NCBI GenBank assembly: GCA_902810075.1
Contig: LR778135.1
Coordinates: forward strand, 2,046,001-2,110,000
Direction of reading: 5' to 3'
DNA from: Ruminococcaceae bacterium BL-6
GTDB taxonomy: Bacteria; Bacillota; Clostridia; Oscillospirales; Acutalibacteraceae
Length of the DNA stretch: 64,000 nucleotides
Shown: piece after piece, positions 26,938 to 35,249 of the stretch
Layout of the letters: each line of letters opens with the position of its first letter
Position numbering within the stretch: the first letter of the stretch is position 1
Notes under the pieces: generated by a model
The model's database searches: none
Seen by the model: only the letters and a program-made list of their open reading frames with translations
What the model was told of the DNA's origin: nothing
Position numbers and translations under genes: made by a program

Positions 26938-27953
26938 AAAACATTCTCGTCACCGGCGGGGCCGGGTTTATCGGAAGCCACACCTGCGTGGAGCTTCTTC
27001 AAAGCGGATACGGGGTCGTCGTTGCGGACAATCTCGTGAACTCCAGCGAGCAGGCGGTTCGGGCCGTGAAAAAAATCACCGGGCGGGACTTCCCGTTTTA
27101 CCGGTGCGACCTTCTGGATGAGCCGGAGCTGGACCGGGTGTTCGCGGAAAACCGGATCGACGCCGTCATCCATTTCGCGGGCCTGAAGGCGGTCGGGGAG
27201 AGCGTGAAGAAGCCGCTTCTTTACTATCACAACAACGTGTGCGGAACCGTCAATCTGCTGCGCCGGATGGAACGGCACGGCGTGAACCGGCTGATTTTCA
27301 GCTCCTCCGCGACGGTTTACGGCGAAAACAACCCGATCCCTTACCGCGAGGACATGCCGACCGGGAACACGACGAACCCCTACGGCGCCACCAAGGCCAT
27401 GATCGAACGGATCCTGACGGATCAGTGCGCCTCCGCCGGCAGCTGGGGCGTGATTCTGCTGCGCTATTTTAACCCCGTCGGCGCACACGAAAGCGGACTG
27501 ATCGGCGAAAACCCCAACGGCATCCCGAACAACCTGATGCCTTATATCACCCAGGTGGCGCAGGGTCGGCTTCCGTACCTGAACGTGTTCGGGAACGACT
27601 ACCCCACCCGCGACGGAACCGGCGTGCGCGACTACATCCATGTGTGCGACCTCGCCGCCGGCCACGTGAGCGCGCTGGAAAAGCTGTTCCCGCTTTCCGG
27701 CACGGAAATCTACAATCTGGGCACCGGGCGCGGAAGCTCCGTGCTGGAGGTGGTGCGGGCATTTGAAAAGGCCTCCGGCGTAAAGATCCCGTACCGCTTC
27801 GCGCCGCGCCGTTCCGGCGACCTGCCGGAATATTACGCGGACGCCTCGAAGGCCGAACGCGAGCTGCACTGGAAGGCCAAATATACCCTGGAGGACATGT
27901 GCCGCGATTCCTGGAATTTTATCCGCACATCCCATCCCAAAGGCGAAATTTAA
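26934..27953 (+). CDS. galE: UDP-glucose 4-epimerase
   Basis: 339 residues, the usual length. Rossmann NAD site GGAGFIGSHT, the Ser of the SSSATVYG motif and the catalytic YxxxK in NPYGATK are all present; the C-terminal substrate domain includes NLGTGRGSSVLEV. It interconverts UDP-glucose and UDP-galactose for surface glycans, drawing on GalU encoded 4.3 kb upstream. Its start overlaps the alkD-like stop codon. Confidence 0.96.
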   Translation: MKNILVTGGAGFIGSHTCVELLQSGYGVVVADNLVNSSEQAVRAVKKITGRDFPFYRCDLLDEPELDRVFAENRIDAVIHFAGLKAVGESVKKPLLYYHNNVCGTVNLLRRMERHGVNRLIFSSSATVYGENNPIPYREDMPTGNTTNPYGATKAMIERILTDQCASAGSWGVILLRYFNPVGAHESGLIGENPNGIPNNLMPYITQVAQGRLPYLNVFGNDYPTRDGTGVRDYIHVCDLAAGHVSALEKLFPLSGTEIYNLGTGRGSSVLEVVRAFEKASGVKIPYRFAPRRSGDLPEYYADASKAERELHWKAKYTLEDMCRDSWNFIRTSHPKGEI

Positions 27954-27969
27954 AAAAGCATGAGGTGAA

Positions 27970-28395
27970 ATGATGGAAATCGACCTGCGCTCCGACTGCG
28001 GAGCAGTCGACTTTGAAGAGCTGGCGAAGCTGATCCGCGCGGCCGGCCTGACCCCGCACACGGCAGAGGAATACGGGAAAGCGTTCCGGAACAGCCACAC
28101 CGCCGTATTTGCTTACGACGGCGGCAGGCTGGTCGGCTGCGGGCGGGCCCTTTCGGACGGCGCGTTGCAGGCGGCCGTTTACGATATCGCGGTGCTGCCG
28201 GAATATCAGGGAATCGGGATCGGCAGAAGGATCGTCACCGCGATTCTCGAACGGACAAAGGGCTGCGGCTGCATCCTGTTCGCGAACCCGGGCAAGGAAC
28301 CGTTTTACCGCAAGCTGAATTTCGGCTCGCTGAAAACGGGAATGGGCCTGTTCCCGGACATGGAATCCATGCGCAGACGCGGATTTCTGGAATAA
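27970..28395 (+). CDS. GNAT-family N-acetyltransferase
   Basis: 141 residues. The acetyl-CoA loop is in the segment DIAVLPEYQGIGIGRRIV (motif A, Q/RxxGxG/A: QGIGIG). The fold ends with ANPGKEPFYRKLNFG, a typical motif B. Substrate unknown; similar small enzymes acylate amines of metabolites. It lies 16 bases after galE with AGGTGA upstream of the ATG, so it is probably the last gene of that unit. Confidence 0.88.
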   Translation: MMEIDLRSDCGAVDFEELAKLIRAAGLTPHTAEEYGKAFRNSHTAVFAYDGGRLVGCGRALSDGALQAAVYDIAVLPEYQGIGIGRRIVTAILERTKGCGCILFANPGKEPFYRKLNFGSLKTGMGLFPDMESMRRRGFLE

Positions 28396-28436
28396 AAAGA
28401 AGCCATTCCTTCCGCCATTACGGCGGAAGGAATGGC
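28392..28436 (-). terminator. Terminator of sugar transferase gene
   Basis: A 16-bp stem with arms AGCCATTCCTTCCGCC and its complement, followed on the minus strand by TCTTTTTATT. It overlaps the stop codon of the convergent acetyltransferase. Confidence 0.85.
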
Positions 28437-28465
28437 TATGGTTCCCAAAGCGTGGAAAAATACTC

Positions 28466-29236
28466 TTATTTCCACACGGCCCAAACCGTGCGGAACATGA
28501 TCTTGAGATCGCCCCACACGGAAATATGGCGCAGATACTCGAGATTGTACCGCATCTTTTCCGGCAGGATCCGCTCGATGTAAATCTGCTCGGGGTCTCC
28601 GCCGGAGTTGAGCAGCTCATCCTCGTCCTTGAATTCAATGCTCGCGGTCGCGGTGATCCCGGGCCGCACCAGAAGGGTCGCGAGATATTCGGGCCGGTAG
28701 GCGTCGACATACCGGCGCACTTCCGGCCGGGGGCCGACCAGGCTCATGGTTCCGGAAAGCACGTTCAGAATCTGCGAGAATTCATCCAGGCGGCATTTCC
28801 GGATCAGCCTGCCCACGCGCGTGATGCGCGGGTCGCCGCCGGTGGTGAGCGAAAGGCCGATCCGGTCGGCATCCTGCACCATAGTGCGGAATTTGAAGAT
28901 TTTGAAATCCTGCCCGTACCTGCCGACGCGCACCTGCCGGTAAAAGACGGGACCCCTGGAATCCAGCTTGATGGCAAGCGCCAGCAGCAGAAAAAGCGGG
29001 GAGAGAATCAGCAGGATCAGCGCGGACACCACGATATCGAAAAGGCGCTTTCCAAAAAGCGCGGCTTTCTGTTTTCCCAAAATATTCCAGTACGGCTTCA
29101 CTTCTTCTTTTTGCATCACTGGGGGCAAATCCTGATAAGTCACAAACCGTTCCACCATTTCTTTCCACAGCGATTTGCAATCAGAGAAAAACAAGCGCCT
29201 GATTGAGAAACCGCCGTATCTTATTAAAAAAATCAT
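28466..29236 (-). CDS. Undecaprenyl-phosphate sugar phosphotransferase (WcaJ/bacterial sugar transferase)
   Basis: 256 residues as drawn; the start is uncertain because internal ATGs (the VERFVTYQD and QKEEVKPYW segments) are also possible and no site has a clear SD. The catalytic module begins at KRLFDIVVSALILL (membrane helix), then FKFRTM and the signature TRVGRLIRKCRLDEFSQ, and LVGPRPE. It transfers a sugar-1-phosphate to undecaprenyl phosphate, the first step of repeat-unit assembly, and so likely primes the pathway completed by the genes at 13-19 kb. It is monocistronic. Confidence 0.9.
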   Translation of the reverse strand: MIFLIRYGGFSIRRLFFSDCKSLWKEMVERFVTYQDLPPVMQKEEVKPYWNILGKQKAALFGKRLFDIVVSALILLILSPLFLLLALAIKLDSRGPVFYRQVRVGRYGQDFKIFKFRTMVQDADRIGLSLTTGGDPRITRVGRLIRKCRLDEFSQILNVLSGTMSLVGPRPEVRRYVDAYRPEYLATLLVRPGITATASIEFKDEDELLNSGGDPEQIYIERILPEKMRYNLEYLRHISVWGDLKIMFRTVWAVWK

Positions 29237-29405
29237 CTTCCATGATTATTGCACGAAATATCTCTTTTAAACTTTACCCTGCCCGCCGCGGTTTGTCAAA
29301 TCTTTTTTCTTTCTGTCACAGCGTGGCGAAAGGCCGCGGAACGGAAAATCAATGCCGGAAATAAAGCGGCGGTCGGGATCGGCCCGGCGAAAGGAGGACT
29401 TTTGA

Positions 29406-30353
29406 ATGAATTATCTGGGGATCGACCTTGGCGGAAGCAAGATTGCGGCGGGCGCCGTCAACGAAAGCGGGCGGATTCTGGCGAAGGTTTCCCGCCCCTC
29501 CGGCATCCCGTGCGCGCCGGAGGAGCTGTGCCGGAACATGGCGGACGCCGCGCTGGCCTGCCTGAAACAGGCGGGCCTTTCCCGGGACGGAATCGCCTTT
29601 GCGGGGATCGGGTGCCCCGGCTCCATCAGATGCGAGATCGGCGTTGTCGAGTACTCCCCCAACCTGTTCCTGAACGATTTTCCGATGGCGGAGCGGATGG
29701 AACGGCTTCTCGAAAAGCCCGTCCGCATCGAAAACGACGCCAACGCGGCGGCTTACGGAGAATACCGCGCGGGCGCCCTGCGGGGATTCCGGAACGCGGC
29801 CTGCGTCACGCTGGGCACGGGGATCGGCTGCGGGATCCTGATCGGCGGAGCCATTTACGGCGGCGTCAACGGGGCGGCGGGCGAGATCGGCCACACCGTC
29901 ATCGAGCGCGGCGGGCGGAAATGCCACTGCGGGCGCCGCGGCTGCTGGGAGCGGTACGCCTCCGCGACGGGCCTGATCCTGACGACGCGCGAAATGATGG
30001 AACAGGACCCATCCAGCGCGATCTGGAGCCTTGTGGACGGCGACCCGGACCGCGTGACGGGCAAAACCGCCTTTGATGCCATGCGCATGGGAGACCCCAC
30101 CGCGAAAAAGGTCGTCGAGCGGTACGTTTCCGATTTGAGCTGCGGGATCACGAATCTGATCAATACGTTCCAGCCGGACGCGGTCTGCATCGGCGGCGGG
30201 ATCAGCAACGAGGGGGAAAATCTTCTCGCCCCGGTGCGCGAGCTTACAGCCCGCGAGCAGTTCGGCACCGGCGCCGCCCCGAAAACAAAAATCCTGCGCG
30301 CCGGGCTCGGGAACGACGCCGGCATCATCGGGGCCGCCCTGCTCGGCTGCTGA
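29406..30353 (+). CDS. ROK-family glucokinase
   Basis: 315 residues. N-terminal phosphate loop GIDLGGSKI, the substrate-binding ENDANAAAYGE, GTGIGCGI, EIGH and the ROK zinc motif CHCGRRGCWE are all present. Most ROK kinases with this pattern phosphorylate glucose or another hexose. AAAGGAGG lies 9 bases before the ATG. It supplies glucose-6-phosphate, upstream of GalU in metabolism. No HTH domain is fused, so it is not a ROK repressor. Confidence 0.92.
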   Translation: MNYLGIDLGGSKIAAGAVNESGRILAKVSRPSGIPCAPEELCRNMADAALACLKQAGLSRDGIAFAGIGCPGSIRCEIGVVEYSPNLFLNDFPMAERMERLLEKPVRIENDANAAAYGEYRAGALRGFRNAACVTLGTGIGCGILIGGAIYGGVNGAAGEIGHTVIERGGRKCHCGRRGCWERYASATGLILTTREMMEQDPSSAIWSLVDGDPDRVTGKTAFDAMRMGDPTAKKVVERYVSDLSCGITNLINTFQPDAVCIGGGISNEGENLLAPVRELTAREQFGTGAAPKTKILRAGLGNDAGIIGAALLGC

Positions 30354-30370
30354 CAGCTCGAGCTTTTGAA

Positions 30371-30413
30371 AAAAGCCTGCCCCGGAACCGAATCGGCTCC
30401 GGGGCAGGCTTTT
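30371..30413. terminator. Bidirectional terminator
   Basis: Stem AAAAGCCTGCCCCGGA with its full complement, loop of 11; it serves the convergent ROK kinase and AbgB-like genes. Confidence 0.88.
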
Positions 30414-30429
30414 CTGAAATTTTAAATGT

Positions 30430-31887
30430 TCAAAGCGAACGGATCGGCCTCGGGAAAACATCCTTCGGGATGCTGCACCGATACGTCTCGCCTTCCAGGC
30501 GCTCGTGGAACTCTTTTTTCGCCTTTTCGATGAGCGCGGGGTTTTCTAAGGCATCCACCGCGGTGCCGGCGATCGTCTTTGCCGCGAGCATCATGCCCTT
30601 ATACCCGATGGAGGTTCTGTCCTGCGACACAAGCTGCCACGAATGTTCGGGCGTTCCCATCGCGTAGCACGTTGTCACCACCTGCGCCGTCGGCACGTTC
30701 CAACTGACGTCGCCCACGTCGGAGGACATGGTCATCTGCGCGCTGGGGTTATCCTCGTAGAACGGGATCACGATATCGCACAGGCTCTTCCCTTTCAGCT
30801 GCTGCACGCAGCGTTTGAAATCTTCCGGCGGAAGCGTTCCGACACGGTGCAGAAGGTCCTCTTCCCGGGTTTTCGACTGCGGAACCGTTTTGGCGATCTC
30901 GTTTGCGAACCCGATTTCCTCCGGGGTGTACTCCGGCAACTTCAGGCTTTTCAGGTTGTCGAACATCGCCTTGGAAAGCGATTTGTTCGGCACCACGTTC
31001 GCGCACGCCTTGATAAACTGGATCTCCACCGAGGTTTCCGTCATCAGGGCGGCGCCCTGCGCGATCTTGTTGACCCGCTGGTAGATCTCCTCCACCTGGG
31101 AGGTTTTCGGCGCGCGGATCAGGTACAGCACCGAGGCTTCCGGCTGGACGACGTTGGGCGAAAAGCCGCCCGAATTCGTGATGGCGTAATGGACGCGCGC
31201 TTCCGGAATGATGTGCTCGCGCAGATAATTCACGCCGACATCCATCAGCTCCACCGCATCCAGGGCGCTGCGCCCCATCTGCGGAGCCGCCGCCGCGTGT
31301 GCGGCCACCCCCTTAAATTTATAAAGGATCTGGTAATTCGCGAGAAAGTTGATGTCGAAAATCGCGTTTACGCCCTGCGGGTGCCAGGCAAGGGCGATAT
31401 CAAGCCCTTTGAACACGCCTTCCCTTGCCATGAACGCTTTTCCGGAGCCGCCCTCTTCCCCCGGGCAGCCGAACAGCTTTACCGTGCCGGGCCGTTTGTT
31501 CGATTCCAGATAGGCTTTTACCGCAAGGGCCGCTCCGACGGAGCCGCCCGCGAACAGGTTATGGCCGCACCCGTGCCCGTTGCCGTTTTCGGCAACCGGC
31601 TCCCGCACGGCGGAGTGCGCCTTCTGGCTCAGCCCCGACAGCGCGTCGAACTCCGCGAGGATCCCGATGACCGGTTTTCCCGTTCCGTATGTCGCGCAGA
31701 ACGCGGTCTTGATTTTTCCGACGCCTTCCTCCACTTGAAACCCGTTTTCGCGCAGGACTTTTTCCAGCAGCTCCGCGGATTTGAATTCCTCAAAAGCGGT
31801 CTCCGCGTAATCCCAGATGTGGTTCGCCACATCGGTCAGCGTATCCTGCTTTTGATCCAGATATTCGTACATTTGCGATTTATCCAT
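30430..31887 (-). CDS. M20-family amidohydrolase, AbgB-like
   Basis: 485 residues. The M20 zinc-site residues are in ENGNGHGCGHN, CPGEEGGSGK and, near the end, PEHSWQ. A dimerisation insert lies around residues 190-300. Length and the SQKAHSAVREP stretch fit AbgB, the subunit that hydrolyses p-aminobenzoyl-glutamate in E. coli; other relatives deacylate indole- or acyl-amino acids. The partner AbgA and transporter AbgT are missing; a GltS-type carrier gene sits 47 bases upstream instead. The protein is probably cytoplasmic. Confidence 0.87.
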   Translation of the reverse strand: MDKSQMYEYLDQKQDTLTDVANHIWDYAETAFEEFKSAELLEKVLRENGFQVEEGVGKIKTAFCATYGTGKPVIGILAEFDALSGLSQKAHSAVREPVAENGNGHGCGHNLFAGGSVGAALAVKAYLESNKRPGTVKLFGCPGEEGGSGKAFMAREGVFKGLDIALAWHPQGVNAIFDINFLANYQILYKFKGVAAHAAAAPQMGRSALDAVELMDVGVNYLREHIIPEARVHYAITNSGGFSPNVVQPEASVLYLIRAPKTSQVEEIYQRVNKIAQGAALMTETSVEIQFIKACANVVPNKSLSKAMFDNLKSLKLPEYTPEEIGFANEIAKTVPQSKTREEDLLHRVGTLPPEDFKRCVQQLKGKSLCDIVIPFYEDNPSAQMTMSSDVGDVSWNVPTAQVVTTCYAMGTPEHSWQLVSQDRTSIGYKGMMLAAKTIAGTAVDALENPALIEKAKKEFHERLEGETYRCSIPKDVFPRPIRSL

Positions 31888-31934
31888 TCAAACAAGACTT
31901 CCTTTCGTGTATGCAAAACAAGCAAAGCGCCGAT

Positions 31935-33356
31935 TTAATTTTCCGCCGGCTGAGCATCCCGTTTGGCCGCCGACTTGTAAATTCTGTCGGAGAAAATCAG
32001 TATCGCAAAGGAGATGACAAGAAGGATCGCCTGGAACAGCATATTGACGCTCAGGCTGCTGTGGAGCATCATGCTGACCGAGATGGGCAGAAGGATGAAG
32101 GAAGAAACCGAGCAGAACGAAAATCCCATCGAGTAGTCGTTCAGAACGGGAGACTTGAAATCGGGGTCGCAGATCTTGAGCAGCATCAGGCCGGTCAGGA
32201 ATACGCCGCAGCTTGTTCCGAGCACGGTCATGGAGCGCTCGAACCAGTAATCCTGGAAGAAGATTTTGCCGAGGATCATGGTGAGGCCATAAGTGATGAT
32301 ATAGCCGCCGACGATCAGGACCAGGAGCGGGACGACGTACTTCAGGACCGCATGCACCGGAAGGCTGGCGATGGAGCCGACGATCGCGTAGTCGGAGCAG
32401 GTACCGGAAATTCTGGATTTTGTCTGGTCGTCGATCAGGTTGCCGAGCCCTATTTTCTGGATCACGAAGTTGACGCCGAACATGACGATGATCGCGTAGG
32501 CCCAGATCGGGATCTCGGTAAGGCCGGGGACCTTATAGAATTTGATCAGGTTCATCAATATGTACGCAAGGCCGCACCCGGTGAGGATAATCGCAAGGTG
32601 GAACGTCAGGCTCTCAAGTGAAGAACTGAACGTGGTTTCCTTGCCGGTGCTCCTCTGTTTCTCGGGTTCCATCTGATAGCCCTTCGCCATGTCGATCGGG
32701 ATGTCGCTCGGCTTTGTCAGAATCGCGGTCTGGCCGCGCCGGGCGGCGATGTTGATCGAGATGATGCCGAGAATCATGCCGCCCACGATGCCGAACGTCG
32801 CGGTGGTGGAGGTAAGGCCCTGGGCGACCTGCCAGTAAGGAAGGTTCAGCCCTTTATAGTAGCTGCCGATGACGCCCGCCGTTCCGGGGCCGCCGGTGTA
32901 GCCCTGGGGAAGCTCGTACCCGAAGGTGGGATACAGGTTCAACTGCGGCTGAATCGCGCTGAAAATCCCATTCACGCCGAGGCCGAGGATGGTCTGCGCG
33001 AACAGGCAGATCATCATGAGCGCGAAGATTTTGATCACGTTCGTGGTTGTCTTGGTGGCGGCGCTTCCGCCCTTTTTCCCGAATTTCATCCCGAGCGGGA
33101 CGCTGGCGACCACCGGGACGATCAGAATGCCCGGCAGCGCCGCCCACGTGGTGATCCATTCATCCGGGAACGGGATCCCGCCGGTTTTCCAGATGATCGG
33201 CCCGACGAGCAGGCCGAAAAAGCCGCCGATGACGGAGGACGGCAGGAACAGCCTGCGGAAGGCAGGAACGACCGCGCGCAGGAACATGCCGATCAGCAGG
33301 AATACGCTGAGCACGCAAAAGCAGTAGAGCAGTTGGGTCAATGCCGCAGAATTCAT
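31935..33356 (-). CDS. Sodium/glutamate symporter family (GltS/ESS) carrier
   Basis: 473 residues with about 12 membrane segments in two inverted halves, each with a GGxxGTxGxx-like stretch (GGPGTAGVIG in the first; GTSCGVFLTG in the second). E. coli GltS is 401 residues; the extra length is a middle loop (about 205-235) rich in charge. It would import glutamate or a related anion with sodium. Its partner downstream is an AbgB-like amidohydrolase, so an N-acyl-glutamate type substrate is possible. A 45-codon membrane peptide is encoded just upstream. Confidence 0.87.
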   Translation of the reverse strand: MNSAALTQLLYCFCVLSVFLLIGMFLRAVVPAFRRLFLPSSVIGGFFGLLVGPIIWKTGGIPFPDEWITTWAALPGILIVPVVASVPLGMKFGKKGGSAATKTTTNVIKIFALMMICLFAQTILGLGVNGIFSAIQPQLNLYPTFGYELPQGYTGGPGTAGVIGSYYKGLNLPYWQVAQGLTSTTATFGIVGGMILGIISINIAARRGQTAILTKPSDIPIDMAKGYQMEPEKQRSTGKETTFSSSLESLTFHLAIILTGCGLAYILMNLIKFYKVPGLTEIPIWAYAIIVMFGVNFVIQKIGLGNLIDDQTKSRISGTCSDYAIVGSIASLPVHAVLKYVVPLLVLIVGGYIITYGLTMILGKIFFQDYWFERSMTVLGTSCGVFLTGLMLLKICDPDFKSPVLNDYSMGFSFCSVSSFILLPISVSMMLHSSLSVNMLFQAILLVISFAILIFSDRIYKSAAKRDAQPAEN

Positions 33357-33464
33357 AAAAATCTCTCCTCACTTTTCAAATGATAAGTCCCGTTTGTTTA
33401 TTGCTTCACTTGTCATCATAAAAAACACATGACAAGGTTTTCCATACCATATTCGGGCTGAAAA

Positions 33465-33602
33465 TTACGGAGGAACCACTAAATTCCTCCTGATCAGCCG
33501 TACCGCACGTTTCTTATTTTCCAAATAGGCAAATAATAAAACAGGAAGAAACCCCAACAGGAATAAAACCGGGTAAAAGCCGGACTGTGCGGAAATCCCC
33601 AT
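33465..33602 (-). CDS. Small single-helix membrane peptide upstream of gltS-like gene
   Basis: 45 residues: MGISAQSG, then a hydrophobic helix (GFYPVLFLLGFLPVLLFAY) and a basic C-terminal tail (ENKKRAVRLIRRN). AAAGAGG lies 8 bases before the ATG. Stop-to-start distance to the gltS-like gene is 108 bases, same strand. The helix with positive tail fits a membrane protein with its C-terminus inside. Small accessory subunits are known for some sodium-coupled transporters (for example MetS with MetP), so this may be a helper of the carrier. No database match is claimed. Confidence 0.6.
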   Translation of the reverse strand: MGISAQSGFYPVLFLLGFLPVLLFAYLENKKRAVRLIRRNLVVPP

Positions 33603-33799
33603 TGGTTTCGCCTCTTTCCTGAAATATCAAAGGTCTTTTCTTTTTTACCGTGATGGATCATTTTGTATCAAATTGTCAAATTTATAACGAAAATGAAGTT
33701 TATTAACAGTTTGATCATATTTGGTTTAATTTTACCATACAGGCGAAAAAAGTCAACAAAAAATTTGAATAAAATGGAAAAAAGTCGAAAATTGATTTG

Positions 33800-33903
33800 C
33801 AGCGATTCCACCTATGATTGCGAGCCCGGTTTTGTTCATCTCCCGCCTCCTGCGGGGGATGAACAAAACCAAATTCTACATCTTAGCTGGAAATGCTATA
33901 GAA
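33800..33903 (+). repeat. Structured leader element, copy A (no gene directly downstream)
   Basis: Shares conserved blocks with the copy at 58813: ATTCCA..TATGA..GC, CCGG, and near the 3' end ATTCT.CATCTTAG.TGGAAA.GCT. A 19-bp near-perfect stem (33828-33846 with 33852-33870) has a 5-base loop. The ends can pair weakly. No good promoter or start codon is adjacent; the XRE gene is 600 bp away with its own promoter, so this copy may be a relic. Confidence 0.6.
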
Positions 33904-34039
33904 AGCCGATTGAGAGCCGGACAATTTTTGTCAAAAAGAATAGATTTCTTTTATTTCTGATTTTATTATAGGGAATAAAGCACAGGCTATGATGCTCATA
34001 GAGAAATAATATTCGATTCCATTATTTTTAATCTTCCGC

Positions 34040-34078
34040 CCTTTTTCGCGCCTTTCTGTTTTCGCGGCGCGAAAAAGG
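34040..34078. repeat. Perfect 13-bp inverted repeat
   Basis: CCTTTTTCGCGCC (34040-34052) and its complement (34066-34078) around a 13-base loop. No T-run and no gene ends nearby; role unknown. Confidence 0.5.
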
Positions 34079-34304
34079 ACAGGCAGTAAAATGTCCGGAT
34101 TCTTTCCTAATTTATATGATTTGGCCGGAAAGAAAATGCTTGGAAGTGCGCTTTCCGAAGGGCCGGTATAGGAATAACAAAAAAGCAGGCCCGTTCTCGA
34201 AAGCGGAGGTTTTATCCCTTATGGAACATTGTTAAAAATTTTTCCGGAAAAGCATGTTCAGGTCGAGTACGCCCGCTTTATCCTCCTTTCCCCTCGGAAA
34301 GCTC

Positions 34305-34332
34305 TTGTAAAATTTCAAATAGCCGGTATAAT
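34305..34332 (+). promoter_or_regulatory. Promoter of XRE regulator gene
   Basis: TTGTAA (34305-34310) and TATAAT (34327-34332), 16-bp spacer; the leader to the XRE start would be about 170 nt. Confidence 0.6.
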
Positions 34333-34388
34333 ATGAGTATCGAGGTCATATTTCGCTTTTGAAAACAGAACTTTCAAAGGCGTGATTT

Positions 34389-34583
34389 TTGTCAATTCAT
34401 CTGAATCGTTTTGTTTACAGTGTCATATTACTCCCAATAATTGAGATCATCAAGATACTTATCATAATTCTTGGGATTATTGTCATTTTATACAGCAGGT
34501 GGTATTATTTTAATGGACGATACGCTAAACAGGATATCAGAGCTCTTAGAAAAAAGCGGAATGAAAAAAATCGAATTTCTTAA
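34389..34583 (+). CDS. Doubtful small membrane reading frame overlapping the XRE gene
   Basis: 64 codons from TTG with AAAGG 8 bases upstream. The product would have one long hydrophobic segment (about residues 8-36) and a basic tail. It overlaps the XRE gene by 71 bases in another frame, which is unusual, and its tail is just the shifted XRE sequence. It may be a leader frame of the XRE transcript or chance. Confidence 0.25.
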   Translation: MSIHLNRFVYSVILLPIIEIIKILIIILGIIVILYSRWYYFNGRYAKQDIRALRKKRNEKNRIS

Positions 34584-34857
34584 GAAACTCGGTCTGAGCC
34601 GCTCGGCTTGGAGTGCATGGATGCGCGGTGACGCAAAATCCTATAAAACGTATCTTCCACAAATTGCTGAGATCTTTGGCGTGTCTCTCGACTGGCTGGC
34701 CGGAAACGAGCGAAAAGACGGGCCTGCTCCTGAAAACGACGCGCTTCAGCCCCTGTGGGATATCGCAAAGGATTTTTCCCCGGAAGAGTGCGCTCAGCTG
34801 ATTGAGTATGCCCGCCTTTTAGCCTTAAAGCATAAGCAGTTCAATAAGGAACCGTAA
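34513..34857 (+). CDS. XRE-family (Cro/CI-type) transcriptional regulator
   Basis: 114 residues. A helix-turn-helix covers about residues 5-65, ending in the common FGVSLDWLAGNE motif; a short C-terminal helical tail (about 75-110) may dimerise. ATG 34513 begins the domain, with an AGGTGG site about 10 bases upstream. Targets are unknown. Its convergent neighbour is a holin-like gene; the two could be leftovers of a phage or act in the same lytic control, but no other phage gene is near. Confidence 0.85.
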   Translation: MDDTLNRISELLEKSGMKKIEFLKKLGLSRSAWSAWMRGDAKSYKTYLPQIAEIFGVSLDWLAGNERKDGPAPENDALQPLWDIAKDFSPEECAQLIEYARLLALKHKQFNKEP

Positions 34858-34874
34858 TCTTTTCCAACCCGGGC

Positions 34875-34914
34875 CGAAAAAATTCAGGGCCGCCCCCGAA
34901 AGGGAGCGGCCCTG
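34875..34914 (-). terminator. Terminator of holin-like gene
   Basis: Stem CAGGGCCGC with GCGGCCCTG and, on the minus strand, AATTTTTTC after it. Confidence 0.75.
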
Positions 34915-34918
34915 GCTG

Positions 34919-35170
34919 TTATTCACATTTCCTGAACTGTTTTACGATCTGGTTGCCGTAAACGGCGGCGCCTGTCACCAGAACGCCTTGGACAACGGAG
35001 GCCGCCGAAAATCCCATAAGGCCGACCGAACCCAAAATTCCGAACGCCAAAAGGATAACCGGGATATACTTGTCCGGAATTTTGTCGCTGTCCTTTATGA
35101 TCGCGCCCAAAATATTGAGCACGGGGATCAGGATCAGCGCCTTATCCACCAAATATTCAAGGAACTCCAT
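34919..35170 (-). CDS. Holin-like small membrane protein (Hol44 / Phage_holin_5_2 type)
   Basis: 83 residues with two or three membrane segments. The stretch KIPDKYIPVILLAFGI and the later QGVLVTGAAVYGNQ fit the Hol44-type holins. The start is unsure: ATG 35170 has a weak GGGGG five bases before it; ATG 35182 and GTG 35206 are alternatives without SD. Holins permeabilise the membrane to let endolysins out. No endolysin is adjacent, but an amidase lacking a signal peptide is encoded at 3.1 kb. Confidence 0.72.
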   Translation of the reverse strand: MEFLEYLVDKALILIPVLNILGAIIKDSDKIPDKYIPVILLAFGILGSVGLMGFSAASVVQGVLVTGAAVYGNQIVKQFRKCE

Positions 35171-35249
35171 AAAAACCCCCATGGCGGGCTGATTCAAATC
35201 CGGCACCCATCATCATTGTATGCCCGGAACGGGGGGTTTGGGACATCCT

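Larger units (their letters stand above)
33603..34512. other. AT-rich intergenic region
   Basis: 910 bp without a convincing full gene. It holds the presumed promoter area of the small peptide/gltS-like unit (very AT-rich, no clear -35/-10), RNA-element copy A (33800-33903), a hairpin (34040-34078), the XRE promoter (34305-34332) and a doubtful small reading frame at 34389. An open frame at 33663-33971 runs through the repeat and is not considered real. Confidence 0.7.

Noticed and set aside
33663..33971. 102-codon frame across the AT-rich gap
   Set aside because: It runs straight through leader element copy A and has no SD or family motif.
34513..35170. Prophage
   Set aside because: Only one holin-like and one XRE gene; no integrase, structural or packaging genes.
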